The position numbers were made by a program, and so were the translations under genes. From NCBI GenBank assembly GCA_037042915.1, contig CM073202.1:1736001-1800000 (forward strand): 64,000 nt of DNA. The letters are read 5' to 3'. Each line of letters starts with the position of its first letter. Positions within the stretch are counted from its first letter, which is position 1. Source of the DNA: Auricularia sp. M13. Taxonomy: Eukaryota; Basidiomycota; Agaricomycetes; Auriculariales; Auriculariaceae. The notes beneath the pieces were generated by a model. It saw only the letters and a program-made list of their open reading frames with translations, was not told the DNA's origin and searched no databases. Below are positions 48,431 to 60,600 of this stretch, piece by piece.

Positions 48431-51400
48431 ATGCCGATGACGACCGAGGAGTTCGCTACCTCCATCGAAACGTCGTTGGTCAACGCCATCAAATCGCTCG
48501 GACTCAAACCGGGCAACCCACCCACCAAAAACTACGTCCAGGCCCCGGAGGATTACGATGGGACCCGCGCCAACTACGAGACCTTCCGTCGGACCTTGGA
48601 GCTCCACGTCAAAGGAATCCCCGGCGACCGCAACAAGATACTCGCCGCGCTCGCTTCCTGACCAAAGGTGACGCCGACGCTTGGGCACAGAACTGGGGTC
48701 AGCTCCACGACCTGGACTCGCCGGACCTCAAGTGGAGCGACTTCCTTCGCGACCTCGACGAGAAGTTCCTCGACCCGCGCATCGCCGAGCACGCCCGCGA
48801 GGCGATCTCCAAGCTCACTCAAGGCCGAGGCGACGCCGACACCTTCTTCCTCAAGTTCGACGAGCTCCGCATCAAGGCCGGATTTACCAACCCGGAGTAT
48901 CACGACATCGTTCTCGTCGACTACCTTCGGCGCAACCTCAAGCCGGCGCTCGTCCTCGCCGTGATGCAGTCGCACGAAATCTTCCGGACCACCAGTCTCG
49001 CCACGGTCGAAGGACTTCGCAAGGCCGAGGTCGCCACCGAGGACAAGCTCGTCAAGATGGAGGCCGACGCCGAGAAACCGCTCGGATACTTTCAATTCCG
49101 CAAGTACGCCCTTGAGCAGGACCCGATTATCCGCCGCCACGGTGACCACGCCCCGGCCACCAACTCTACGCCGCGCCCGGCGGCCAAGCCCTTCGTTCAC
49201 CATTACACCGAGAGGGTGACTCAACCGGTGATCGTACCTGCCGCGGCGCCCGCTCCGGCGATCACCGCCCCAGCCACCACCGGTCCTGCGCACGACCCGG
49301 ACCCCATGGACGTGGACCGTCACCGCGCTCGGACCCTAGGACTCTGCTACCGCTGCAAGAAACCCGGCCATCTCGCTCGGGACTGCCAGGAGAGGAACTT
49401 CAAGGACGTCATCCGAGGCCTTTCCACCGAGGACATGGAGGAGATCGCTCGGATGGTCGAAGGAAAATCCACGCTCCTGGAGGAACACGCCGAGGAGACC
49501 GAGGACAAGGATTTTTCCGCCCCGCAGTGATTTCCGCGCGATCCCTGTGGGAAGGCGACGGTGTGCCCTCCGTACCGAATACAGATGAACGTCTTGTCGA
49601 TACGCACACCGAGCGTGAACACCTAAGACTCGCCGAGGTCCGACCCTCGGCCCTAAGGCAAATGAACATACCTCTCACCCTCACCTCCCTCGACACCGGA
49701 GAACGGATCCCGGCCAAAGCTCTTTTGGATAGTGGATGCACGACCTCAAGTGTGGACCAGGCGTTTGTCAAACGCCGGCAGCTTACAACCCAAGCCGCAG
49801 CCGTCGTTCGGACCGTCTACAACGCCGACGGCTCGGTCAACGGATTTATCAAGGAGTACGTCGAACTCCTTGTGGTCGTGCGCGACGCACGCGGCCGCGA
49901 ACACCGCGAACGGCGCGACTTTCCGGTAGCCAACCTTGGTGGAAAACACGACCTCTTTCTAGGATACGACTGGTTGGTGGAGCACAACCCGGAAATTGAC
50001 TGGCCGAAGGGGCGCTCACGTTCACCCGCTGCCCGCCTCGCTGTGGTATGCCGAACCCGGCGCCGAGCTCGGCCCGCTACCTCGCCGAGGACTTCGCCTC
50101 ACTCGCCGACGCTTTGGAGTTCGCGGCCGACGACGAAGAAGAGTACGTTCGGGCTTTCGAGTCTATCTCAACCCGCATTGAGCAGGCCGCCAAACCCGCC
50201 GTCGTCGCCGACATCCCCGAATACTACCGCGAGTACGCCGACGTGTTCGAAAAGAAGGAATTCGACAAGCTACCCCCCATCGTCGGTGGGATCACGAAAT
50301 CAACCTCCGGCCCGGATGGGAGAACGACCGCAAGCTCCGCGGAAAGGTTTACGCCTTGTCGCCGAAGGAGACACAGGCGATGAACGAGTTCTTGGACGAG
50401 AACCTAGCGACGGGTCGTATTCGGCCGTCCAACTCGCCCATTGCATCGCCGCTTTTCTTCGTCGGCAAGAAGGATGGAGGACTCCGACCGACTATGGATT
50501 ACAGGAGGCTCAACGACCACACCGTGCGGGACTCCTACCCCCTCCCGCTGGTCGCCGACGTCATGACCAAGATCAAGGACGCCCGTTATTTCTCTAAGTT
50601 CGACGTCCGATGGGGGTACAACAACGTCCGAATCCGACCGGGAGACGAATTCAAGGCCGCGTTCATCACGAGCCGAGGTCTGTTCGAACCCACCGTCATG
50701 TTCTTCGGCATGACCAACAGCCCGGCCACCTTCCAACGCATGGTGGACGACATATTCGGCGACCTTATTCGGCGGATCGTCCTTATCGTCTATATGGACG
50801 ACCTTTTGGTTTTTACCCGCACCTTGGAGGACCATCGGACCGCGGTTCGGGCCGTACTGGAACTGTGTCGGCAGACAGGCCTATACCTCAAACTGGAGAA
50901 ATGCGAGTTCGAGCAAGCCCAAGTCAAGTTCCTCGGCCTGGTTGTAGGAAACGGGCAGGTATCCATGGACCCAGTCAAGGTGGAGGCCATACGCCGTTGG
51001 AACCCCCCGCGCAACCTGCGGGAGGTCCGGTCGTTCATGCAGTTCTGTAACTTCTACCGGAACTTCATCCCCCATTTCGCGCACATCACGAAACCCTTCA
51101 ACCGTCTAACGGAAAAGGGGGTCGTATTCGAATGGGGCCCGGAGCAGCAGCAGGCTTTCGAGGACCTTCGCGACGCCGTGTGCAACGACGTTACTCTTCT
51201 TCTCCCCAGGACCGGGCCCCGTTCAGGTTGGAGACCGACGCTTCAGACTACGCGGCAGGAGGAGTCCTCCACCAGGTCATCGACGGGAAGCTACGCCCAC
51301 TCGGGTTCTTTAGCAAGAGCTTCAGTCCCGCCGAGCGTAATTACGAGATCTACGACAAGGAGATGCTCGCGATGATGCTTTGCCTCGAACATTGGCGCCA

Positions 51401-53289
51401 CTTCCTCAAAGGGGCCCCGCAGTTCCAGATATGGACCGACCATCGGAATCTGCAGTACTTCCGCGAGCCGCAAAGCTCAACCGTCGGCAAGCTCGTTGGC
51501 TCACCGAGCTCTCCGAGTATGATTTTACATTGCACCACCGGCCGGGCAAGACGAACGTCATCGCCGACGAGCTGAGCCGGAACATGCCTAATGAGGGGGC
51601 AGAAGACAACGCCGACGTTGTCCTCCTGCAACCGGACCGTTTTCGTCAACTCGCCGAGGAGCACAACGGACCGTTGGACGTGATCATTCGGCAACTAGGA
51701 CTCGAGACGAGGACCACATCCTGGCCGAGGTTCGCAAGTACGCCAACGAACGCGACGAGGCAGTCAAGAAGGGCCTGCTTGCGTACCCGCAGGACTTTGT
51801 GGAGACGAACGGCGTCGTCGAGTACAAAGGCCGAGTCTACATCCCGCGTAACCGCCGACTACGTGAACGCATCGTCAGCGCATTTCACGACACACCGATA
51901 GCAGGACATCCGGGCAGGTACAAGACTTTGGAGCTCCTTAACCGGTACTACTGGTTCCCCGGCATGACCGCGTATGTTGCGCGTTACGTCCGCGCATGCG
52001 ACGTTTGCCAACGCTCCAAACCGAGGCACGGACCCTGGCAGGACCCCTACACCCCAACGAGGCGCCGAGTGCTCCGTGGGAGGTCGTTTCCGCCGACCTC
52101 ATCGGGCCATTGCCCGAGTCGTTTGGCTTCAACGCGGTCTTCGTCGTGACCGACCGCCACAGCAAGATGGTCATCCTCTGCCCGACGCATGTTACGGTGA
52201 CGTCGGAGGGTATAGCGCGCTTGTACCGTGACTTCGTCTTCAAACGGTTCGGCCTGTTCAAGAAGCTCATCAGCGACCGCGGCCCGCAGTTCGTGTCGGG
52301 ATTCGCGAACGAGCTCTACAAGCTCCTCGGTATCGAGGCAAACCCGTCCACCGCGTACCACCCGCAGACCGACGGACAGACCGAGCGGGAGAACGCGGAG
52401 ATCGAGAAGTACCTTCGCGCATGGACCAACGCCCGGCAGGATGACTGGGCCGACTGGCTCGCTATGGCCGAGTTCGCCATCAACAACCGCGCGTCCGAGG
52501 CGACGGGTACGTCTCCGTTCTTCCTCAATCACGGTCGCCACCCACGTATGGGCGTGGAACCGCGGCGAGTGGTCACCAACGAGTCGGCCGCCCAGTTCGC
52601 CCAGCGGATGGAACGGACCTGGGAGGAGGCCAAATCCGCACTCACCAAGGCCGCCGCGTCCATGAAGACACAGTACGACCGGCGCCGAGGTGCTTCGCGA
52701 CAATACAAGGTCGGCGACAAAGTGTGGCTCGAAGCGACCAACCTCAAGCTTGCGGTCTCGTCCAAGAAACTGGCCGAACGGCGCTTCGGTCCTTTCAAGA
52801 TCCTCGAAAGTGTGGGTCATTCCGCCTTCAAATTGGAGCTGCCGGAGGCGTGGAAAACCTACACCCCGTCTTCCACGAAAGCCTCCTCTCGCCGTACGTT
52901 GCGCCGTACGCCCTGCACCAACGCCGCCCCGCCCGCTGGCGCCGACCATCGTGGACGATCACGAGGAGTACGAAGTGGAGGAGATCCTGGATTCCAAGAA
53001 GCTCGGACGAGGCGTTGTCTACCTGGTCAAATGGGCCGGCTACGGGCGCGAGCACAACTCCTGGGTCCCCAAGGGAAATCTCGGCAACGCGATCGGCGCC
53101 GTCGAGGACTTCGTCCGCCGCAACCCGGGTAAACCCCAGAACATCCACTCTCTCGTCTTCGACCGTGCCATATTTCCCTCCAACTTCTTCGAGCGCCACC
53201 ATACCACAGGGATCGACTTCAACATCCCCGACCCGGTCACCGCGGCCCGCAGGGCGCGGGCCCTCGGCACGACGCTCGTTCGGTCCTAG
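48431..53289 (+). other. Element 3: gag-pol coding region (fossil)
   Basis: Gag, protease, RT, RNase H, integrase and C-terminal chromodomain appear in the usual chromovirus order. The C-terminal chromodomain places it with the Tf1/Tcn-like fungal chromoviruses. The frame is interrupted several times. Confidence 0.8.
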
Positions 53290-53300
53290 TAGGGGGGTTA

Positions 53301-53584
53301 TGTTACGGCTCATTCGCTTTTCGCTCCTATCGCCGTTGGGCTTATCGGACCTCACTCGCGCCGACGTCATACGGACCGAGTCATCAGACCGAGACCCGCC
53401 GGCGCATGCGTGGCCCCGGCCTGCGGTCAGCGGTCCGGCCGGATCCGGACCCCCTTTATATACCGTGTGCTGTCCGCTCTTTGTATGCTAGATTCGAGCT
53501 GGTTTGCCCACCGCCGATACATCTCGTCCTTTTTCCCCCACCCGCAGAGCGTCCGTTCGGCGAGTATCCTCGGTCACCGTAACA
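53301..53584 (+). repeat. 3' LTR of element 3
   Basis: 284 bp, preceded by the polypurine tract AGTAGGGGGG and followed by GTACA. Confidence 0.9.
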
Positions 53585-53589
53585 GTACA

Positions 53590-54247
53590 CCGATCGGCGA
53601 TAGCCGGTAACTATAGCATGACCGGAAGCAAGGGGAGCGCAGCCACATCACCATACAGGCAGGACCGAGACGGGGGATAGAAGGGGTGAACACCGGGGTG
53701 ATGACCGAAGGGAAACACACAAATAAAAGAGGGACCGAGGGAGCATCGGCGATGCAAGGGAACCTCGGAGAAGCGAGGAATGGGGTGAATACCGAGAGCG
53801 GCGACGAGGCGAAGGTGGGAAGGAATATACTAAACTAGAGTCCATGCCTATCGGGGTATCGGGCGGGTATCTGGAAGAGACCGAGACCAGGGAGTGCATG
53901 CGCCGCGGCACGGCAAGACCGAGAGCGCGGAGGGCGGAGCCCGCAATGCGGCAAAACTGAGACCGCAACCGAGCGTGGGACCGCGGCCGATATGAGCGTA
54001 CCATAGTCCGAGCACGCGCGCGACCTCCCATAGTGAATGGAGGACTGGCCGGTGTGGCGGGGAAGTCGACGGGGGCGTCGGCGAGTGTAGAACGGAGGCC
54101 GAAAGGCCCGAGGTGCGTCACCGGAGCATATGGGACCGAGGTGGTCGTCACGGCAGGCAGCGGCGGGCGGCGGCGAATGCGGACTGAGCGTCGATAATGA
54201 TGACGCGGGAGAGGCGTGGACGCAGGACACCGCCGCGAATCGCAACA
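53590..54247 (-). repeat. 3' LTR of element 2, larger part (rest at 47870-47972)
   Basis: 658 bp matching 57000-57656. Its other 103 bp lie at 47870-47972, on the far side of element 3. Confidence 0.85.
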
Positions 54248-56896
54248 TAACCCCCCTTCTAGACGCGAAGTCCGCAGAGAGGGTTCCGAGTGGCGAATCC
54301 GGTCCGAAGGGTTGAAATAAAAGGCGCACCGAGGTTCTGGGGATCCATAGCAGACGGTCGGCTCGACTCCGGGTACCGAGGAGGGCATTGGGGACAGTGG
54401 GGGGCATCGGGGATGATGATAGCCGGGCTGTTATGGCACGACAGACTAACCACCACCCTTCCGAGCGACCACACATCCAACACAGACAGCGCGGGTCGAG
54501 GAGGACGTGGCCGTGTCAAACACCAAATGGAAAGAGCGACGCTCGCGGAAGCTCCCGCGCGACATCTCAATATGCCGCGGCCATTGGGGATCACAACAGG
54601 GCTTCGGGGGCGCAGAGAAAATCGTAGCCGCCGAACGAAGCGCGGGGGCGGTCGGTGTCGTAATGGAAAGATGGGTCTGGACGCTGCGCGCCCGAAGGAG
54701 GACTCCTACATTCTCCGGCTCGGGCACAAGCGGTCGCGAGGGCCGAGTGCACCGAAGATATCGCCTTTGTGACGAAGGGGACCGAAGGTGACGGAGGGGT
54801 CGCTGTGCCGGTCAACAACCAACACAGTTGAGTGGTACGCATCCCGGTGGACCGTAGACTCAACGCCGGCGAAGGGCACGACAAAGATAAAGAGATGCGA
54901 AGACGTACAGGTCATGTCGGACCGTATCGGACGGCGTGTCCGCGGCGGCCGAGTGGCATGAAGGCAACAGCAACGTCTCCTGTGCAATGCGGGATCTGTG
55001 CGCACTCCGTGGGACTCGAGGATGAGCCCAGGGGGGGTGTCCAAGGGGAGGGGTCCGGGGTCCGGAAGCGAGTCCATGACCTTCAAGGGGCGGGAAGCCT
55101 CGGCCAACGAGCAGCAGTCGGTCCGAAATCCGTGGGTGGTAACCATTGAACCACGGCCGAGGTCGGCGGGGGAACGGCTCCAATGTACCCTGGTTGCAGC
55201 AAGGTCCGAGCCAGCGCGTTCGGCGCGGAGCAATGGATCGGAGAGCTGGTGGGAGCTGAAGTCGAACCGCCGGGGGCCGAAGCGGTCGGCGACGACCTAG
55301 AGCAGCAGGATCGAATCCAACGAGGGTCCGAGCATGGGAGACGACCAGGGTCCAGTGGGAGGGTCCATCCCGAGGTCCGAGGTGCAGTGACCGCCCGAGA
55401 TCTCGGCGATGTCGACGCCGGTAGACCCGCACCCAGCGGCAGAAGGGTGCGCCTGGGTAATGCGCTTTGAAAGAGGGCCTGCGCGCGTTGAACGGACGGG
55501 TATTGGGCACATGGCGGGCCGATTGGCGTTGAGCTCGGCTGGCCTCCGTCAACTGCGACGATCTCGGCGGGGAGGGCGGTGCCGGACTCGCCGTCAGCAA
55601 GGGATTGACAGAGGGCATTTACGCAACCCTAACGAGGGCCTGCGCGCGCCGAAAGAGCTGGTACGGGAGGTCCTGTGGTCCAAATCCGAGAGGGGGTCCG
55701 TGGTCCGCTACCGATTTCGGCCATAGGATGACGGGGAGTTCACAGTCCGTTCGGCCATAAGCACGCGGTATGTAGCGCCAATCCGCGCGCATGGAACGAG
55801 GCCTGCACGACGGCGAAAGAGCAAGGGGGTGAGGAGATATCGCCGGAATGTCGTGGGAACGGCCGCTAGACGATGTCGGCACGACGATCTCGTCAGGGAC
55901 AGGCGGCCGCGACTCGCGACCAGTGCGAAAAGTGTGCGCGGAAGTGATACGCATCCAACGAGGTCCTGCGCGTCCACAACTAACAAGCCGCCGTGGTGGA
56001 ATTGTCCGAACGATGTTGCACCCAATCCGCATGGAGATGTCCCGCGATCTCGGCGACGACGGAGCGGGCCAACACAGCGTAAGCTTATGAAAGGTGCGCA
56101 CTGGCTGCGCGGTTCCAACGAGCCCTGGCGCGCACCGGACGGCCTGGTATTCGGCGGGATATGGGCGTCCGACCGTCAGATTGCGTCGACCGGCAAAGAT
56201 TGGCGTCGCGCTCAGCGGAACGAGCTCCGCCGACGTCGCGTCCAGCTGAGAAATAGAGCGCATTGACGAGACGCATCGAACGCGCCCTTGCGCGCGCGGA
56301 ACGGAGTGAAACTCGGCGAGATCGATGCCCGGATTCGTTGGAGTTACGACAGCAGCACTGCAGCAGTGGTAGTCTCCGTTCCAGCATCGGGGGAGTCCTC
56401 CAAAGGGCACCTGGGGTCCTTGGGTCCTGCCGACGTTTGGGTCCAGGGATTCCGGCCTGGAGGGTGCGCTGGGGCGAGTATCCCGGTGGGGGGTTGATGG
56501 TTGCCGAGGGGAACCGGCCGAGACCGGTCGTCGTGAACGTGGAGAAAAGACAGTCGGTGAAGCCGAACGAGGCAGGGGAGAGTAGAAAGTCATGGCCATC
56601 GGGTCCGTGATTGGTAGGGGTGGGCCCACGGAGCACCGAGGCGGTCGGTGTCGGGTTAGGGTCGGCGGACTTGAGAGAGAGAGGGGATCGGCTGCGATAT
56701 ACGGGCCACCGAGCGACCGAGGTGCTAGTAGGTAGTCCGCACAGGCGTAAGGGTCCTCCGGGCCGCCATTGAATGGTGAGGAGGTGGACCGAAACAATAT
56801 ACCGGAGGTGTAGGGCGAATCGGAGAAGATAGGAAGGCGGATAAGAGGAAGAGGAAGGAACTGAGTACCGGGAATGTCGGGGTAGGTTGGATCTTA

Positions 56897-57656
56897 TGTC
56901 ACGGAGTGCGCCAAAAGACCGACCAGACGAGGTACTCAGGAGGAGGAGAGGCCAGGCATGAAATGGGCATATGACGGTCAAGATCCAACCTAGAGTACAC
57001 CGATCGGCGATAGCCGGTAACTATAGCATGACCGGAAGCAAGGGAGCGCAGCCACATCACCATACAGGCAGGACCGAGACGGGGGATAGAAGGGGTGAAC
57101 ACCGGGGTGATGACCGAAGGGAAACACACAAATAAAAGAGGGACCGAGGGAGCATCGGCGATGCAAGGGAACCTCGGAGAAGCGAGGAATGGGGTGAATA
57201 CCGAGAGCGGCGACGAGGCGAAGGTGGGAAGGAATATACTAAACTAGAGTCCATGCCTATCGGGGTATCGGGCGGGTATCTGGAAGAGACCGAGACCAGG
57301 GAGTGCATGCGCCGCGGCACGGCAAGACCGAGAGCGCGGAGGGCGGAGCCCGCAATGCGGCAAAACTGAGACCGCAACCGAGCGTGGGACCGCGGCCGAT
57401 ATGAGCGTACCATAGTCCGAGCACGCGCGCGACCTCCCATAGTGAATGGAGGATTGGCCGGTGTGGCGGGGAAGTCGACGGGGGCGTCGGCGAGTGTAGA
57501 ACGGAGGCCGAAAGGCCCGAGGTGCGTCACCGGAGCATATGGGACCGAGGTGGTCGTCACGGCAGGCAGCGGCGGGCGGCGGCGAATGCGGACTGAGCGT
57601 CGATAATGATGACGCGGGAGAGGCGTGGACGCAGGACACCGCCGCGAATCGCAACA
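56897..57656 (-). repeat. 5' LTR of element 2
   Basis: 760 bp with TG...CA ends on the minus strand; nearly identical to the split copy at 47870-47972 plus 53590-54247. Confidence 0.85.
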
Positions 57657-57661
57657 AACGG

Positions 57662-60600
57662 CGACGATGGAGGGAGTCCACGGGGAACCGGAGGAGGAGG
57701 CGGACGAGGTCCACCTGGTGGTGACCCCGACGACGGAGGAGATCCACGGGGTCCTGGAGGAGGAGGCGGACGGGGTCCGCCCGGCGGTGACCCCAACGAC
57801 GAGTCTGAGTCGGACTCGGACGACGAAGACGACGACGAACTGCGCGCGCGCCGCAAACTTGCGTCACAAATGAAATTGAAACAGCCGCGCGTCTACGACG
57901 GACGCGCGGACCTGGATTATTTCGATCAGTGGTGTTATGAGGTAGACTGGTGGAAGAGGATAAATGGGATACGCACCAAGTGGGTGATACCCATGTTGTC
58001 CAGCTTCCTGTCAGACCAAGCATCCCGCTGGTTTATGAATAACGTCGTCCTGTCCGAAGAAAAGTGGACCATGCGCCGGTTCTACGATGAGTTGTTCGAC
58101 CACTGTTTCCCGTCCGACTTCAAACTGCGGTTACGCATGAAGTTCGCGCGCGCGCGGCAAGGGGATCGCGACGTACGCGAGTATGCACGCGACTTGAAGG
58201 TCTTGGCTCGCCGATTCCCAGACGTCGGCGAGCGGCAATTGATCCAAGTCCTTTGGGAGGGCGTGCACCGCTACATCAGGTCAAAATGGTTCGAATACGG
58301 CTTTAACGTCGACGAGAATACGTACGAACAACTGGTAGCTGCTGCAGAGGCATTCGAGAAGGGCGAGCGCGCGCGTCAGGGCGAGGATCGCGGACAGAAA
58401 TTTTCGGACAGGCTAACCGGGCGGGGAAACGTGAGCACAAACGGCGGAGGGCGCGAGCGTACGCACGGCAACGACCAGTCGGGAGACAAGAATCGAGGCA
58501 CGTCCAAGGCGCGTCCATGGGCGCGGAGCAGCGCCGCCGCTCTGCAGGCCGCGAGTGTGCGACCGTCTCGCCACTCGTCGGGCCAAGGTGCAGGACGGGG
58601 TGCAAGTCGGGGAAATAGAGGCGGAGTTGGCCGAACCAGCTTTGCGGCGCGTGCAGGAACCAACTTCCGATCGCGCAAAGATAATCAATCCCAGCGGCCA
58701 GCGTCCACAACACGGCCTGCGCTTAGCAAAGATGAGCGCGAGCGCCTGCAGTCCGAGGGAAGATGCTTTATCTGCAAGGAATCAGGCCATTTCAGTCGCA
58801 ATTGCCCTCAGCGGCAGCAGGCTCGGCGACCGATCGGGCTGAACGCGAGCTCAGCACGGATCAAGGACGCTCAGGTCGAGGTCAATGCCCTTCGCCTGCA
58901 TGGAATGGAGCTTCGTATTAGCAGCCCCGAGGACGTCGCAGAGCTATCTTATGCGAAGGACCAGGTAGTCGCGGACTACTTGCTCGGCGCATTCAAGAAT
59001 TATCTAGGCCATCTTCGCGGCCCAGACGGATCGGTTAAGATGAATGTAGACCGCCGGTTTACTGTCGAGCTCAGGTACGATGACAATGCGTTTATAGTCA
59101 ACGACTGGGGCGTCGGAGAGGGCTACGCCGTCTACCGCGATGACTTCCTGAGCGGCGACTTTCGCGTCAGCAAGATACTCGAGGATCATGCTTTCCGCAA
59201 CCAGAGACCGAAAGGACCCTCAATACAAAGTCTCATCGACATTGGATATCAAGACAATGGATCTACCAACCCTGCCTTCGGACCACAGCTCGCGCTGACG
59301 TTCGTTGGAGGAGAGTTTCGCGCGATTCACAACCGCGCAGAGCTTCAGTCTCAGGGGGTAGAATCTCGCTACGTAATCCAGCGAAATTGGGGCGAGCTCT
59401 TCCTTCAAGACTTGGAAACCGGGTTTAGCTACCACATCACGCCGGAGCAAATGGCGGCTGGAGTCGATGTTGAACAAGTCATTGCTACCTTGGAGCCTCA
59501 GGTCTTCAATGAACCGGTATGTACAAGACTTCCTACTTGGAATGGTACACTAGCTGACTCCTTTCCCAGCGGTATCGCGTTGCACGCGATTACCGCGCCG
59601 ACGTCGAAGGAGCGCGGAGCGCTCCCAAAACGGGAGAAGGGGAAGGCGGCGGTGCGGGGCAGTAAGAAGACTGTTCCTGCCGAGCCTGTCGAACGGAACG
59701 CGATGAGAATGCGCTCCGTTGGACGGATGGTGCCCAGACCAATAGTAGTAGAAGCTTTTGTACAGGATAAGAGTATCCGAGTGTTAATAGACTCTGGTTC
59801 TCTTGCCGACTTTATGTCCACCACTCTAGTGGATCAATTGAGACTACCAGTGGAAGTGTTGGAGAAGCCAATACCACTTCAATTGGCAGTCAAGGGATCT
59901 AGGTCGAAAATTAATGTCAACGTTACAGCCAACTTCAAGTACCAAAGCATCAATTGCCTGAAGAGGTTCGACGTGGTGAATCTGGATAATTATGATGTTA
60001 TCCTCGGCACCCCCTTTCTCTGGCAACATGAGGTATTGCTCGGGCTTAACCCTACACGAGTAGTAATAGGTTCTTCTGAGCCCAAAGAGATCAATGGACC
60101 CGAAGTGTTTGTGATCTCCGCCGCAGTCGCTCAAGTCGAGGAGGAACGACTCGACGAGCTGCGTGCCATGTTAAAAAAAGAAGCACAAGATCTTTGCAAA
60201 GACGCGTGGCTCTCTGAGTTGCCGCCCTTGAGGGAGATCAACCATAGCATCCCGTTGATTGACGAGCACAAAGTTTATCCTTGGCGACCCTCACGCTGCC
60301 CGGAAGCAATGCGCGAGCTATGGCAAGCCAAAAAACAGGCCTACCTCGATACAGGTCGGTGGAGATTGGCGTCAGGCACCAGCTGTACGCCAATGCTCAT
60401 TATTCCTAAGCCGCCCAAAGGTGACGGGATACTACAAATGCGCACGGTAATCGACAAGCGCACACAAAATGACAATACAAAGAAGATTGCAACGCCGTTA
60501 CCTGACATTGACACGATCCTCAGAAACGTGGTGCGACGACCGTGGCGTAGTTTGATTGACGGGAAAGACGCATATGAACAGATACACGTCGTCCCTGAGC

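Larger units (their letters stand above)
47973..53584 (+). mobile_element. Ty3/gypsy chromovirus element 3, inserted in the LTR of element 2
   Basis: Full-length by its ends: 5' LTR 47973-48254, 3' LTR 53301-53584, flanked by the 5-bp duplication GTACA (47968-47972 and 53585-53589). Parts in order: gag with CCHC zinc knuckle (about 49348-49389), aspartic protease (about 49715-49760), reverse transcriptase with YMDD (about 50790), RNase H, integrase with HHCC and DDE core, and a chromodomain near 52960-53100. It is a fossil whose coding region is not in one frame, with roughly half a dozen breaks. The LTRs differ only by a few small changes, so insertion is recent; it is the youngest layer by position. 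Confidence 0.88.
47870..57656 (-). mobile_element. LTR element 2 on the opposite strand, no visible pol (LARD-like), inserted in element 1
   Basis: Flanked by a 5-bp duplication AACGG (47865-47869 and 57657-57661). On the minus strand it runs 5' LTR 57656-56897 (760 bp, TGTTGCGATTC ... CCGTGACA), internal region 56896-54248 (2.65 kb), polypurine tract AGAAGGGGGG, and 3' LTR 54247-53590 plus 47972-47870, split by element 3. The internal region has long GC-rich open frames (for example 56797-55619 minus) but no gag, protease, RT or integrase motif I can see. The LTRs differ at only about two sites over 760 bp, so it is young. A non-autonomous large retrotransposon derivative is the best name. 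Confidence 0.82.

Noticed and set aside
55619-56797. 392-codon minus-strand frame in element 2 as a gene
   Set aside because: No recognised domain and overlaps similar-length frames on both strands; kept only as a finding.
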